Source of the DNA: JAHHUA01 sp036635475
Lineage (GTDB): Bacteria; Bacillota; Clostridia; Oscillospirales; Ruminococcaceae
DNA: 46,286 nt
Direction: 5' to 3'
NCBI GenBank assembly: GCA_036635475.1
Contig: JAVWQH010000017.1
Location: 1-46,286, forward strand
Shown: piece by piece, positions 23,904 through 33,371 of the stretch
How positions within the stretch are numbered: the stretch's first letter is position 1
Layout of the letters: each line of letters opens with the position of its first letter
The notes under the pieces: model-generated
Told to the model about the DNA's origin: nothing
What the model saw: only the letters and a program-made list of their open reading frames with translations
Database searches by the model: none
Translations under genes and position numbers: made by a program

Positions 23904-24917
23904 TTAGTCAATTTTTTCGCCCATAGCCTCTTTAAAACGAGGCAAAAGTCCAATTTTATTGTCCAGATGAACTTGAAACTGGTAAATGTCATTGCCCGGA
24001 AAGTGATTTGCCTCAATTAAAAGCACTCCGCTATCGGTTATTGCAACGTCCCAGCCAACATATCCAACTTGAGGCACAACAACAGCGGCACGTTTGACAA
24101 GGTCAATTGCCTCATCAAAGCGAGGTATCTTAAAATTGGCAAATTCGACTTTAGTATAGGGGTGAACCCCATAGGCAAAACCGTCTTTATCAGCGGCAGG
24201 TTTAGTGATAATTCCCGAATCAAGGTTTATCACAGCCGCCATACCACCGCTGTTAAGATTGTCCACCATTTTGCCATTGCCCACACGCAAAGCTGCGAAA
24301 ACCACTGTAGGCAAGCCATTGTTTAGGATAGTTACAAGGCGAACAGTGTTGAGAGAAATTGGATAAAGCCTTGCTAATTCTTTGTTTTGAGGGACATATT
24401 CATCAATCATACATTGCTTATTTTCCAAAAGACGATTATACAATACTGGACAATTTTGAATTTCAGATGTTACAATAAACTCTATTCCACGTCCACAAGT
24501 TCCATTAATTGGCTTAACAACAATTTTATCAAAAGACCTCACAAATTTTTCAAAATCTTCAGGGGAAGTTTTGCGAAGGTCAAGCCATCTTCTCCCCAAA
24601 AAATCGGAGAATGTTTCGTTGAAAATTGTTTTATCCTCAAAAATATTCCAATATTCTTTATTATTCAAACGGCTTACAATCTTGTTGTTTTCGCCCCTTG
24701 TTATATATGTTTTACGTTCATCGGCAGTCAAATTGTAAAATTCAAACACTAAATAGTCCATATACCCTGCCATATATTTAAAACCGCAGTAAATCATATC
24801 AAAAAATACTGCAATACTGGATTTACCTGTACGCTTATTAACAAGCTTTGCAGTTCTTATCATTTGTTCATAATTCAGACTACAAATTCTGATAAAAATA
24901 TACTTAATCTTTTTCAT
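23904..24917 (-). CDS. Sugar-transfer-associated ATP-grasp protein
   Basis: A 337-residue protein of the ATP-grasp family found with polysaccharide genes (ATPgrasp_ST). The lid and ATP-binding region is VVKPINGTCGRGIEFI (about 133-148). YVPQNKEL, NTVRLVTILNNG, LRVGNGKMVDNLNSGGMA and the metal-binding LIEANHFPGND near the C-terminus match the family. The N-terminal 90 residues are helical and basic. Members are thought to ligate an acidic group to an amine on a surface sugar or peptide, but no substrate is known. The gene stands alone, convergent with the rsmE operon; no glycosyltransferases adjoin it. Confidence 0.82.
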   Translation of the reverse strand: MKKIKYIFIRICSLNYEQMIRTAKLVNKRTGKSSIAVFFDMIYCGFKYMAGYMDYLVFEFYNLTADERKTYITRGENNKIVSRLNNKEYWNIFEDKTIFNETFSDFLGRRWLDLRKTSPEDFEKFVRSFDKIVVKPINGTCGRGIEFIVTSEIQNCPVLYNRLLENKQCMIDEYVPQNKELARLYPISLNTVRLVTILNNGLPTVVFAALRVGNGKMVDNLNSGGMAAVINLDSGIITKPAADKDGFAYGVHPYTKVEFANFKIPRFDEAIDLVKRAAVVVPQVGYVGWDVAITDSGVLLIEANHFPGNDIYQFQVHLDNKIGLLPRFKEAMGEKID

Positions 24918-25086
24918 AATAACCTCTCGTTCTAGTATTTTCTTTAATTATACAATGATTAACCCCAAAAGTAAATTATTTTTTACGAGTTATTAATATT
25001 TATTAATGATTAATTATAATACTATCTCACTTTTCATTGACTTTTTTATTTAATTATCATATAATGAACTGTACAAATGCTGAATT

Positions 25087-25115
25087 TTGCACATACAATT
25101 TTTGGACAGTATAAT
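25087..25115 (+). promoter_or_regulatory. Sigma-A promoter of secD-secF
   Basis: TTGCAC and TATAAT are 17 bases apart, upstream of a leader of about 45 bases that carries GGAGG. Confidence 0.8.
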
Positions 25116-25165
25116 GGGATATGTGTGAATCTGGTTCGGTATAACTAATTATTGGAGGATTGCAG

Positions 25166-26560
25166 ATGAAAAGAGTGGGGAAATCCGTATTCTTTATTGT
25201 TGTTCTACTCATATTCGCTGTTACTATAACTGCGTTTACCGGTATTTCAACTGAATACGGCGATATTACAACAACCTACGTCAGAGGTGCAAATGATATT
25301 CGTTGGGGTACTGATATTCGAGGCGGTGTTGACGTAACATTTTGTCCGCCGGAAGATTATGATGCTCCTGAGAACGAAATGAAACAGGCAGAATCAATCA
25401 TCAAAATGCGTTTGATTAACTTGGGAATTACTGACTATGAAGTTTACACAGACTTCAATAAGGACAGAATTATTGTTCGTTTCCCTTGGAAATCTGACGA
25501 AAAAAACTTCGACCCACAAAAGGCTATTGCCGAATTGGGCGAAACCGCTCAACTAACATTCCGCAAGGGTGCAGAACGTGACAACGATGGCGCTCCAGCA
25601 GGCGAAACCCTTTCAAATGTTGTTCTTGACGGTGTTGACATTAAGGAAGCTTTTGCTTCAGTAGACGGCACAAAATATATGGTCGTTCTACACCTTAATG
25701 ACAGTGGAAAAGAAAAATTCTCTACCGCAACAGCCGAAATGATTGGACAACAAATTTCTATCTGGATGGATAACAAAATGATTTCCGCTCCTCAAGTTGG
25801 AACTCAAATTACTGACGGACAAGCTATTATCAGCGGAAATTTCACTCCTGAAGAGGCAACAAAACTTGCTGAAAAAATCAATGCAGGTGCTTTGCCATTC
25901 AAACTAAGAACCGAAAACTTCAGCACACTTTCACCAACACTTGGCCTTGGTGCTAAGGACGCAATGGTTGAAGCCGGAATTATTGCATTTGCTCTAATTG
26001 CACTTCTAATTATCGTTCTTTACAGACTCCCAGGCGCAATTGCAACAATCGCTCTTGTTGGACAAGTTGGCTTGATGATTGCCGCTATTACAGGATTTTT
26101 CCCTGCAATGCGTTCATTCACACTAACTCTTCCTGGTATCGCAGGTATTATCCTTTCAATCGGATTCGGTGTTGACGCAAACATCATCACTGCTGAACGT
26201 ATCAAAGAGGAACTTCGAGCAGGCAAAACTGTTCAAGGTGCAATTGATTCAGGATTTAGTCGTGCATTTACCGCTATTTTTGACGGTAACGTAACAGTTG
26301 TTTTCGTTGCAATCATTCTTATGGGTGCATTCGGACCAACTAACAGTTTCTTTGGAAAACTTCTAAGCCCAATCTTTATGTGGTTTGGCCCTTCTACAGC
26401 AGGTTCAATCTATTCATTTGGATTTACCCTACTTGTTGGTGTTATTCTAAACCTAGTTATGGGTGTTCTATGTTCAAGATTGATGATTACATCTCTTGCA
26501 AAATTTGATGCATTCAAAAATCCTGTTCTATACGGAGGTGCTAAAAATGAAAATGTATAA
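25166..26560 (+). CDS. secD: Protein translocase subunit SecD
   Basis: A 464-residue RND-type membrane protein that, with SecF, uses the proton gradient to help preprotein export through SecYEG. The first helix (about 6-24) is followed by WGTDIRGGVDVTF, the D1 signature, an extracytoplasmic P1 domain (about 60-250) and five more helices. IIDGQAIISG-like TDGQAIISGNF and SIGFGVDANIITAERIKEE (D5, with the key Asp and Arg) are conserved. P1 is short compared with E. coli, as usual in Firmicutes. ATG at 25166 follows GGAGG at seven bases. The end overlaps secF by 14 bases. Confidence 0.96.
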   Translation: MKRVGKSVFFIVVLLIFAVTITAFTGISTEYGDITTTYVRGANDIRWGTDIRGGVDVTFCPPEDYDAPENEMKQAESIIKMRLINLGITDYEVYTDFNKDRIIVRFPWKSDEKNFDPQKAIAELGETAQLTFRKGAERDNDGAPAGETLSNVVLDGVDIKEAFASVDGTKYMVVLHLNDSGKEKFSTATAEMIGQQISIWMDNKMISAPQVGTQITDGQAIISGNFTPEEATKLAEKINAGALPFKLRTENFSTLSPTLGLGAKDAMVEAGIIAFALIALLIIVLYRLPGAIATIALVGQVGLMIAAITGFFPAMRSFTLTLPGIAGIILSIGFGVDANIITAERIKEELRAGKTVQGAIDSGFSRAFTAIFDGNVTVVFVAIILMGAFGPTNSFFGKLLSPIFMWFGPSTAGSIYSFGFTLLVGVILNLVMGVLCSRLMITSLAKFDAFKNPVLYGGAKNENV

Positions 26561-27458
26561 CTTCACAGGACAAAGAAAAATCTATTTTAGTATCTCAACA
26601 TTAATTTTGGTTGCTTGTATCGTTTGTTCTTTTGTTTTTGGAATTCGCCTTGACATTCAGTTCAAGGGCGGTTCAATTATAACATATAACTACCAAGGTT
26701 CAATTGACCAGTCCGCTTTTAAAGCTGATGTTGAGAGCATTTTAGGCGAAAAGGTTAATATTCAATCCACAAAAAATGCAATCACTGATGCTGATAATCT
26801 TGTTGTTACACTTGCTGCTGCCAAAGGACTTTCCTCTGAAAAGCAACTTGAACTTCAAAAAACTATCGGCGAAAAATATGCTGAAAATAAAATTGAAACA
26901 TTGTCATTAAGCGTTGTTGACCCTGTTATAGGTAAAGAATTCTTATTTAAATGTATTGTTGCAATTTTGTTCGCTTCAATTTTGATGATTGTTTATATCG
27001 GATTTAGATTTAAGTCTATCGGCGGTTTTTCCGCAGGTACAATGGCTGTTATAGCTTTGCTCCACGATATTATGGTTGTTTTTGCAACATTCGTTATTTT
27101 GAGAATACCTCTGAACGACAGCTTTATTGCAGTTGTTTTGACAATTTTGGGTTACTCTCTTAATGATACAATCGTTATTTATGACCGAGTTCGTGAAAAC
27201 AAAAACTTGTACGGCAACCACTACACAACAGGCGAACTTGTAAACTTGAGTATAACTCAATCTCTATCTCGTTCAATTGCAACAACAGTTACAACGATGA
27301 TGTCGATGATTGTTGTTTGTGTACTTGCTTACATCTACAATGTAAATTCAATTTTGACTTTTGCATTCCCAATGATTATCGGTATGATTTCAGGTGTTTA
27401 TTCATCTATCTGTATTGCCGGTCCGCTATGGGTTATGTGGCAAGAAAGAAAGAACTAA
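26547..27458 (+). CDS. secF: Protein translocase subunit SecF
   Basis: A 303-residue partner of SecD. The first helix (about 11-32) leads to FGIRLDIQFKGGSIITY, the D1 motif, then an external domain to about residue 135 and five helices. SLNDTIVIYDRVRENK is the conserved D5/D6 region, in which the Asp takes part in proton movement. The start at 26547 lies inside the secD reading frame, eight bases after GGAGG, and gives 14 bases of overlap, so the two proteins are made in step. An upstream in-frame ATG at 26496 lacks such a site. Confidence 0.96.
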   Translation: MKMYNFTGQRKIYFSISTLILVACIVCSFVFGIRLDIQFKGGSIITYNYQGSIDQSAFKADVESILGEKVNIQSTKNAITDADNLVVTLAAAKGLSSEKQLELQKTIGEKYAENKIETLSLSVVDPVIGKEFLFKCIVAILFASILMIVYIGFRFKSIGGFSAGTMAVIALLHDIMVVFATFVILRIPLNDSFIAVVLTILGYSLNDTIVIYDRVRENKNLYGNHYTTGELVNLSITQSLSRSIATTVTTMMSMIVVCVLAYIYNVNSILTFAFPMIIGMISGVYSSICIAGPLWVMWQERKN

Positions 27459-27472
27459 TCTCAGCTTTAATA

Positions 27473-27505
27473 AAACGGTTCGGTTTATCCGAGCCGTTTA
27501 TTTTT
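27473..27505 (+). terminator. Intrinsic terminator of secD-secF
   Basis: AAACGGTTCGG and CCGAGCCGTTT form an 11-bp stem with one G-A or wobble position, followed by ATTTTT. Confidence 0.85.
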
Positions 27506-27595
27506 GCGTTATAACCAATTTGTCTAAATTAAAACGAAAAATTTTAACTATATGGCGAAATTATCTTTAATTTATTATTTTTATCGAAACTTTGG

Positions 27596-27624
27596 TTGAA
27601 CTGCATATGAAAAACTGGTAGAAT
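27596..27624 (+). promoter_or_regulatory. Sigma-A promoter of plsY-gpsA-fkbM-kinase
   Basis: TTGAAC and TAGAAT are 17 bases apart, 41 bases before plsY. Confidence 0.75.
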
Positions 27625-27664
27625 GTATAAGTAATGTATTCTAAAAAAATATTGGAGAGATATA

Positions 27665-28333
27665 ATGGAAATTAATTTTGAAATGCTAAGCGATACTAAA
27701 GTTCTTATTTTGACAGTTATAACCGTTGTTATATCATATATGATTGGCAGCATCAATTTCGCAATTATCCTATCGAAAATTTTCAAAAAAGATGATGTGA
27801 GAAAATACGGCAGCGGAAATGCCGGAATGACAAATATGCTGAGAATTTATGGCATACTTCCCGCCGCTTTGACTGCTATCGGAGATTTCTCAAAGGGACT
27901 CATCTCGATATTTATTGCAAAGTTTATCTTTACTCTTGCCGGAGTTAGCGATTTTAATCCATCGTATTTTTGTGCATTCGCTGCATTGCTTGGACATTTA
28001 TACCCTGTTTTCTTTGGATTTAGGGGTGGAAAAGGCGTTTTAACTATTTTTGGAATATCTTTATATTTTACTCCGATTTTATTTTTGCTGCTTTTTGCGA
28101 TTTATGTTCCAATGGCTTTCATAACAAGAATTGTTTCTCTAGCCTCTGTTTTGGGACTTATCTCTTATCCAATTTGCGTTATTGCCACAAATTTAATAAG
28201 TGGAAACTTCGATTATCAAGCTATCGTTTTTTCAATAATTATTGTCATTCTTCCACTTTATGCCCACAGAGAAAATATCAAAAGATTGCTTAAAGGTACA
28301 GAAAATAAATTTGGCAGTAAGCCAAAGGAATAA
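27665..28333 (+). CDS. plsY: Glycerol-3-phosphate acyltransferase PlsY
   Basis: A 222-residue membrane enzyme that transfers acyl from acyl-phosphate to glycerol 3-phosphate, the first step of phospholipid synthesis. About five helices are visible. The three cytosolic active-site loops are YGSGNAGMTNMLR (motif 1, usually GSGNxGxTN), GHLYPVFFGFRGGKGV (motif 2) and the region around YAHRENIKRLLKG (motif 3). The length is slightly above 200 as usual. GGAGAG precedes the ATG. gpsA, which makes the substrate glycerol 3-phosphate, follows 15 bases later, a common arrangement. Confidence 0.95.
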   Translation: MEINFEMLSDTKVLILTVITVVISYMIGSINFAIILSKIFKKDDVRKYGSGNAGMTNMLRIYGILPAALTAIGDFSKGLISIFIAKFIFTLAGVSDFNPSYFCAFAALLGHLYPVFFGFRGGKGVLTIFGISLYFTPILFLLLFAIYVPMAFITRIVSLASVLGLISYPICVIATNLISGNFDYQAIVFSIIIVILPLYAHRENIKRLLKGTENKFGSKPKE

Positions 28334-28348
28334 TAGGAGGCAATTATT

Positions 28349-29359
28349 ATGGCAAATATTTTTATTTATGGTGCAGGCAGTTTTGGTGCGGCTCTTGCAA
28401 TATTATTCAGTAAATCGGGTCACAGCGTTGCTTTATGTGCAAGAAACCCCGAACAAGTAAGGGAAATGGAAGAAACCCATATTAGCCGACTATTGCCAAA
28501 AGTTCAAATTCCCGAAAATGTTTTCATAACTTCATCTTTCGACAAACTCAAAGATGCTGATATTTTTATAATTGCAACTCCCTCCCATGCTGTTCGTGAA
28601 GTTTGCATAAAAGTCAAGGATATGCTGACTTCAAGAACTGTTGTAACTTGTGTATCAAAGGGTTTTGAAGAGCATACACTCAAAAGAATGTCCGAGGTTA
28701 TGGGCGAAGAACTTCCAAACAGCAACAACGTTATTTTATCCGGTCCTACCCATGCTGAGGAAATTGCCAACTCAATTCCAACCGCTCTTGTTGCCGCTTC
28801 ATATAGCCGAGACGCCGCCGAATATATTCAAGACACCTTGTCCACATCATGCTTCAGAATTTATGTAAACGATGATGTTGTTGGGGTGGAACTTGGGGGA
28901 GCATTGAAAAACGTTATTGCTCTTGCTGCCGGTGCTTTGGACGGAAGAGGACTTGGCGATAACACAAAAGCTGCCTTGATGACAAGGGGTATCACTGAAA
29001 TTGCACGTCTTGGCATTGCTTGTGGAGCGAAAACTGAAACATTTACAGGTCTTTCCGGCATCGGTGACTTAATCGTAACTTGCACAAGTATGCACTCCAG
29101 AAACCACAGAGCAGGACTTTTGATTGGGCAAGGAAACACTGTATCGGAGGCTATCGCTTTAATCGGTATGACCGTTGAGGGATATAAAAACTCAAAGAGC
29201 GCCTATGAACTATCCCAAAAATATGATGTGGAAATGCCGATTATAACTCAAGTTTACAAAATACTATATGAAAATAAGCCCATGGGAAAAGCTATCGAAG
29301 ATTTGATGGAACGTCCAAAACGCCACGAATCTGAGGCAGTTTGGCTTTTGAATAAATAG
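28349..29359 (+). CDS. gpsA: Glycerol-3-phosphate dehydrogenase [NAD(P)+]
   Basis: A 336-residue cytosolic enzyme that reduces DHAP to sn-glycerol 3-phosphate for lipid synthesis. The Rossmann loop is IYGAGSFGAALA (residues 4-15). VSKGFEEHTL, LSGPTHAEEIA and LGGALKNVIALAAG (with the catalytic Lys) are present, as is SGIGDLIVTCTS. MTVEGY lies near the C-terminus. GGAGG lies 9-10 bases before the ATG. It provides the substrate of the neighbouring PlsY. Confidence 0.96.
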   Translation: MANIFIYGAGSFGAALAILFSKSGHSVALCARNPEQVREMEETHISRLLPKVQIPENVFITSSFDKLKDADIFIIATPSHAVREVCIKVKDMLTSRTVVTCVSKGFEEHTLKRMSEVMGEELPNSNNVILSGPTHAEEIANSIPTALVAASYSRDAAEYIQDTLSTSCFRIYVNDDVVGVELGGALKNVIALAAGALDGRGLGDNTKAALMTRGITEIARLGIACGAKTETFTGLSGIGDLIVTCTSMHSRNHRAGLLIGQGNTVSEAIALIGMTVEGYKNSKSAYELSQKYDVEMPIITQVYKILYENKPMGKAIEDLMERPKRHESEAVWLLNK

Positions 29360-29367
29360 GAGAAATA

Positions 29368-30435
29368 ATGCTTAATTTTGTCAATGAAACAACTTCACTT
29401 TGGGATTATCTTAAATCCCAGCGGAAACCAATCGTAATTTATGGTATGGGCGATGGTGCGATTAAAATAATGAATGTTTGTGAAAGCAAAGGCATCAAAA
29501 TTGCTGAAATATTTGCCAGCAACGATTATGTGCGTGGACATTCTTTTTTGGGATATGAAGTGAAAACTCTTGCCAAAATTGAAGAGGAATACTCGGATTT
29601 TATCATACTTTTAGCTTTTGCAGCATTTGAGGACAGCCTGTTGAACAAGATATACTCAATTGCGGAAAAACACGAATTATATGCCCCTGATGTGCCTGTT
29701 TTCGGAGATGGACTTTTCACCTATGAATATTTCATTGCTCACCAAAATGAGTTCAATGAAGTTTACGAGAACTTGGCTGATGATTTTTCCAAAAAAGCCT
29801 ATTCCCAGATTATCAATTTCAAAATCAGCGGAAAAATCGAGTATTTGAAAAGCATTTCAACCACCAGATTTGAGGACTACAGCCAACTGCTACCGCTTTT
29901 TGATGGTATGACTTATGTGGATTTAGGCGCATATGATGGGGACACCATACAAGAGATTTTGTCCCACGATATAAAACCAGATTTAATGATTGCATTTGAA
30001 CCTGATGTCAAAAACTTTAGGAAACTTAAAAATAATACAGATAGTATTGAAAATATCGAATTATACAATATTGGCTCTTTCAGCCACAACGCAATTCTCC
30101 ATTTCAACAATAAAGCCGGCAGAAATTCTGCACTGGGCGAGGACGGCAAAATCGTTGATGTACAAGTGGATAGCGTGGATAATATTTTGTGCGGCCGCAA
30201 AGCAGACTACATTAAAATGGACGTTGAGGGTGCTGAACTTGAAACATTAAAAGGCTGTCTTGAAACTATTAAAAGCTTCAAAACAGCTCTTGGAGTGGCA
30301 GCGTACCACAGAAACGAAGATTTATTTGTCCTACCTAAGCTCATTTTGGAATCAAACCCCAATTATAAGCTTTATATTCGCCATAACCACTACATTCCTG
30401 CGTGGGAAACCATCATATATGCAGTTAATTCTTAA
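29368..30435 (+). CDS. FkbM family methyltransferase with N-terminal Rossmann-like domain
   Basis: A 355-residue protein of two parts. Residues about 1-120 begin KPIVIYGMGDGAIKIMNVCE, a nucleotide-binding Rossmann-like fold of the kind found in front of sugar-modifying enzymes. Residues about 170-355 are an FkbM-type SAM methyltransferase: TYVDLGAYDGDTIQEIL (motif I), MIAFEPDVKNF (motif II) and DYIKMDVEGAELETLKG (the FkbM signature). Such enzymes usually methylate sugar hydroxyls on glycans. GGAG precedes the ATG and the gene lies eight bases after gpsA, in the same run. The link to lipid synthesis is probably only positional. Confidence 0.85.
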   Translation: MLNFVNETTSLWDYLKSQRKPIVIYGMGDGAIKIMNVCESKGIKIAEIFASNDYVRGHSFLGYEVKTLAKIEEEYSDFIILLAFAAFEDSLLNKIYSIAEKHELYAPDVPVFGDGLFTYEYFIAHQNEFNEVYENLADDFSKKAYSQIINFKISGKIEYLKSISTTRFEDYSQLLPLFDGMTYVDLGAYDGDTIQEILSHDIKPDLMIAFEPDVKNFRKLKNNTDSIENIELYNIGSFSHNAILHFNNKAGRNSALGEDGKIVDVQVDSVDNILCGRKADYIKMDVEGAELETLKGCLETIKSFKTALGVAAYHRNEDLFVLPKLILESNPNYKLYIRHNHYIPAWETIIYAVNS

Positions 30436-30461
30436 TGCTTCAAGGATATGGAGGAGAGAAA

Positions 30462-30983
30462 ATGGTAGGCAAACGAATTATGATTCTAGGTTGTTGTGGC
30501 AGTGGTAAAACAACGCTGTCCAATGAATTAAGCGGATTATTGGATATTCCTGTTGTGCATTTAGACACTTTAAATTGGCGAGATAACTGGCAAATGGTTT
30601 CTGCGGAGGAGTTCGACCGCCAATTGGAACAGGAACTTTCTAAGGCAAATTGGATTATTGATGGCAACTATAGCCGAACTATACCGCCTCGCCTTTCAAA
30701 ATGTGACACGATTATTTATTTTGACTACCCTCGGCCACTTTGCCTTTACAGGGTAATAAAACGTATTATTTTAAATTATGGAAAAACCAGACCAGATATG
30801 GGCAATAACTGCCCCGAAAGATTTGACTGGGAATTTTTGCAGTATGTTTGGAATTTCAACAAGGAGAACAGAAAGCAAACTCTTGAAATGTTAAGCAATA
30901 ATAAGGACAAAGAAATTGTAATTCTCCAAAACCCCAAACAATATAAAAACTTCCTATCAACCATAAAAGCCACTTGCAAGTAA
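30462..30983 (+). CDS. P-loop kinase, topology-modulation (FlaR)/adenylate-kinase-like
   Basis: A 173-residue small nucleotide kinase-like protein. The Walker A loop is LGCCGSGKTTLSNELS (residues about 7-22). VVHLDTLNW, WIIDGNYSRT (the LID-side region) and FDYPRPLCLYRVIKR fit the group annotated as topology modulation protein or AAA/adenylate-kinase-like. Substrate unknown. ATG at 30462 follows GGAGGAG; a longer frame starts 27 bases earlier without such a site. It ends the plsY operon. Its TAA stop touches the TGA stop of the convergent feoB with no base in between, so no dedicated terminator exists. Confidence 0.82.
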   Translation: MVGKRIMILGCCGSGKTTLSNELSGLLDIPVVHLDTLNWRDNWQMVSAEEFDRQLEQELSKANWIIDGNYSRTIPPRLSKCDTIIYFDYPRPLCLYRVIKRIILNYGKTRPDMGNNCPERFDWEFLQYVWNFNKENRKQTLEMLSNNKDKEIVILQNPKQYKNFLSTIKATCK

Positions 30984-33026
30984 TCAAACTAAACCGAAAA
31001 TTTTCACCACACTTGTGAATACAAAACATATAGCCAACCCAATTACAGTTGGAATAACAATTGACAGTGCAGTCCATTTTAGACTGCCTGTTTCTTTTTT
31101 TATGGTTAAACAAGTTGTGGAGCAAGGAAAATGACAAAGCGAAAACAGCATAACCGAAACTGCGGTTGCCCATGTCCAACCATTATTAAGTAAAAGTTCT
31201 TTTAATGCAGATAAATTTTCAAAATCAACGATTTTACCTGTGCAAGCATATGCCATAATTATTATCGGCACAACAATTTCGTTGGCTGGAAGTCCCAACA
31301 AAAACGCAATCAATATCACTCCGTCCATACCAAGAAACTCGGCGAATGGATTTAAAAACTCTGCACATAACATTAATATGCTTTGGTCACCTATAAATAT
31401 GTTTGCTGCTGCCCATATAAAAAGTCCTGCCGGTGCTGCCACAGCAATTGCTCTGCCCAAAACAAAAAGTGTTCTGTCAAAAAGTGAGGTTACAATAACC
31501 CTTCCAATTTGTGGCACTCGATAAGGCGGCAATTCAAGGGTAAATGATGATGGCACACCTTTGAGAAATGTTGCTGACAGAAATTTTGAAACAGCAAACG
31601 TCAAAATTATTCCCAATATTATAACCCCACAAAGAAGCATTGATGACAAAATTCCATTGAGTGGCTCGCCGAATGTACCAACAAAAAACATAGTTATTAT
31701 TGCAATAAGTGTGGGAAATCGTCCGTTGCAAGGGATAAAATTGTTGGTTATAATGGCAATTAACCGTTCTCGTGGAGAGTCAATTATTCTGCAACCGATA
31801 ACTCCTGCGGCATTGCAACCCAATCCCATACACATAGTTAAGGCTTGTTTTCCGCAAGCACCGGAGCTTTTGAATTTGCTGTCCAGATTAAATGCAACAC
31901 GTGGCAAATAACCAAAGTCCTCCAAAAGTGTGAAAAGTGGGAAAAATATCGCCATAGGTGGCAGCATAACTGACACAACCCAAGCCAAAACACGATAAAC
32001 GCCAAGAACTAACGAACCATATAGCCAATCGGGGGCATTATAATATACGAAAACTTCGGTTATTCTATCCTCAATCATAAACAAAAAGTCAGACAAAAGC
32101 TTTGAGGGGTAATTTGCACCTGTTATTGTTATCCATAACACCAAAAATAAAAGCAAAACCATAATTGGTATACCCGTCAATTTTCCTGTTAAGTACTTGT
32201 CAATTTTTCTATCCTTTTTGTTGCAATGTTTGGGGGCAGAAACCACCTCATTCCCTATCCCCTCTGCCATTAAAACGATTGATGAGGCGATTATATCAGA
32301 GGGCTTTTCTGTTGACTGCTTATACAGGTCAGTCAATATTTTATCTATTTCATCTGATAAACCAAAGTTTACATCAGCAAGAATTTTCAAGGCATAGTAA
32401 CGTGCTTTATAGGATTTGTCGCCTTGCAATTCAATGATTTTTTCAATAGCTATCTCAATTTCTTTGGGATATTTAATTTTGAATACTTCTGTTTTGGGAT
32501 TATCACATAAATATTCAACCTTTGACAATAGACAATCAATCCCTTTTTTACTTCGTGCAGTACAAGCCACAACAGGCACATTCAAAAAATCTGATAGCTT
32601 ATCTAGGTCAACTTCAACCTTTTTCTTTTTTGCCTCGTCCATCAAATTCACACATACAACAACGTTTGGTGTAATTTCAAGTATTTGCAATACAAGATTT
32701 AGATTGCGTTCAAGGCAAGTTGCGTCACACACAACTACCACTGATTTTGCAACATCGCTCAAAATATAATCCCTTGTTATTTCTTCTTCCACTGAGTTTG
32801 CCATAAGAGAGTATGTACCGGGCAGGTCAACTAATGTATAGCCTTTTTTATTGTAAAAATAATTTCCACAGGCAGATGCAACCGTTTTTCCCGGCCAATT
32901 TCCAGTGTGTTGTTTTAAGCCTGTTAAAGCATTAAAAACTGTGCTTTTTCCCACATTTGGGTTACCTGAAACTGCAATTATTCGCATATCATTTTTCACA
33001 TCATCGAAGTTTTTATTCGGCTTCAA
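30984..33026 (-). CDS. feoB: Ferrous iron transport protein B
   Basis: A 680-residue Fe(II) transporter of the inner membrane. The N-terminal G domain has SGNPNVGKSTVFNALTG (G1), LVDLPGTYSL (G3) and NLMDEAKK (G4, NxxD). A helical GDI-like region (about 170-260) follows, then two gate domains: PRVAFNLDSKFKSSGACGKQ, GLGCNAAGVIG and the C-terminal LLGLPANEIVVP. The start is TTG at 33026 with GAGGTGAGG before it; an ATG 14 codons inside, nearer to the usual start of the family, has no good site. It lies 35 bases after feoA. There is no Fur-box-like sequence that I can name with certainty. Confidence 0.95.
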   Translation of the reverse strand: MKPNKNFDDVKNDMRIIAVSGNPNVGKSTVFNALTGLKQHTGNWPGKTVASACGNYFYNKKGYTLVDLPGTYSLMANSVEEEITRDYILSDVAKSVVVVCDATCLERNLNLVLQILEITPNVVVCVNLMDEAKKKKVEVDLDKLSDFLNVPVVACTARSKKGIDCLLSKVEYLCDNPKTEVFKIKYPKEIEIAIEKIIELQGDKSYKARYYALKILADVNFGLSDEIDKILTDLYKQSTEKPSDIIASSIVLMAEGIGNEVVSAPKHCNKKDRKIDKYLTGKLTGIPIMVLLLFLVLWITITGANYPSKLLSDFLFMIEDRITEVFVYYNAPDWLYGSLVLGVYRVLAWVVSVMLPPMAIFFPLFTLLEDFGYLPRVAFNLDSKFKSSGACGKQALTMCMGLGCNAAGVIGCRIIDSPRERLIAIITNNFIPCNGRFPTLIAIITMFFVGTFGEPLNGILSSMLLCGVIILGIILTFAVSKFLSATFLKGVPSSFTLELPPYRVPQIGRVIVTSLFDRTLFVLGRAIAVAAPAGLFIWAAANIFIGDQSILMLCAEFLNPFAEFLGMDGVILIAFLLGLPANEIVVPIIIMAYACTGKIVDFENLSALKELLLNNGWTWATAVSVMLFSLCHFPCSTTCLTIKKETGSLKWTALSIVIPTVIGLAICFVFTSVVKIFGLV

Positions 33027-33061
33027 ATTACCTCACCTCTTAAATGTTATATTGGTTATTT

Positions 33062-33298
33062 TCAGATTTGTCTTACTATGCGTATTTCATCACAATTATC
33101 TCGGCGCAATGCAATAACTGCCCCTCGGATATTAAAAGCAATCGGACTGCCGTATGGACTTATATGCACACATTCAACTGTTGTTCCGTCGATTAAACCT
33201 AAATCAATCAAACGTCTTTGCAGATGTTTATTGCAAGTTATTTTTTTGATTTTCCCTTTTTCTCCGATATGCAGTTGTGATAGATTTTCAGCTTTCAT
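33062..33298 (-). CDS. feoA: Ferrous iron transport protein A
   Basis: A 78-residue SH3-like cytosolic protein needed with FeoB for Fe(II) uptake. LHIGEKGKIKKI opens the domain, LQRRLIDLGLIDGTTVECVH is the family signature, and GSPIAFNIRGAVIALRR and CDEIRIV close it. The length is typical. GGGGGAAC lies before the ATG. It is the first gene of feoA-feoB. FeoC is not seen. Confidence 0.94.
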   Translation of the reverse strand: MKAENLSQLHIGEKGKIKKITCNKHLQRRLIDLGLIDGTTVECVHISPYGSPIAFNIRGAVIALRRDNCDEIRIVRQI

Positions 33299-33371
33299 AT
33301 ATGTTCCCCCAATTATATCAAAAAATATTTTCGCTCTATTATAATATATGTATTCCCCTTGTTTCTGCTAC

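Noticed and set aside
26496..26546. Longer SecF start inside secD
   Set aside because: There is no ribosome-binding site, whereas ATG 26547 has GGAGG eight bases upstream and gives the usual SecF N-terminus.
30984..33026. FeoB as truncated because it is shorter than many homologues
   Set aside because: All G-domain motifs and both gate regions are present; 680 residues is within the range seen for compact Firmicutes FeoB proteins.
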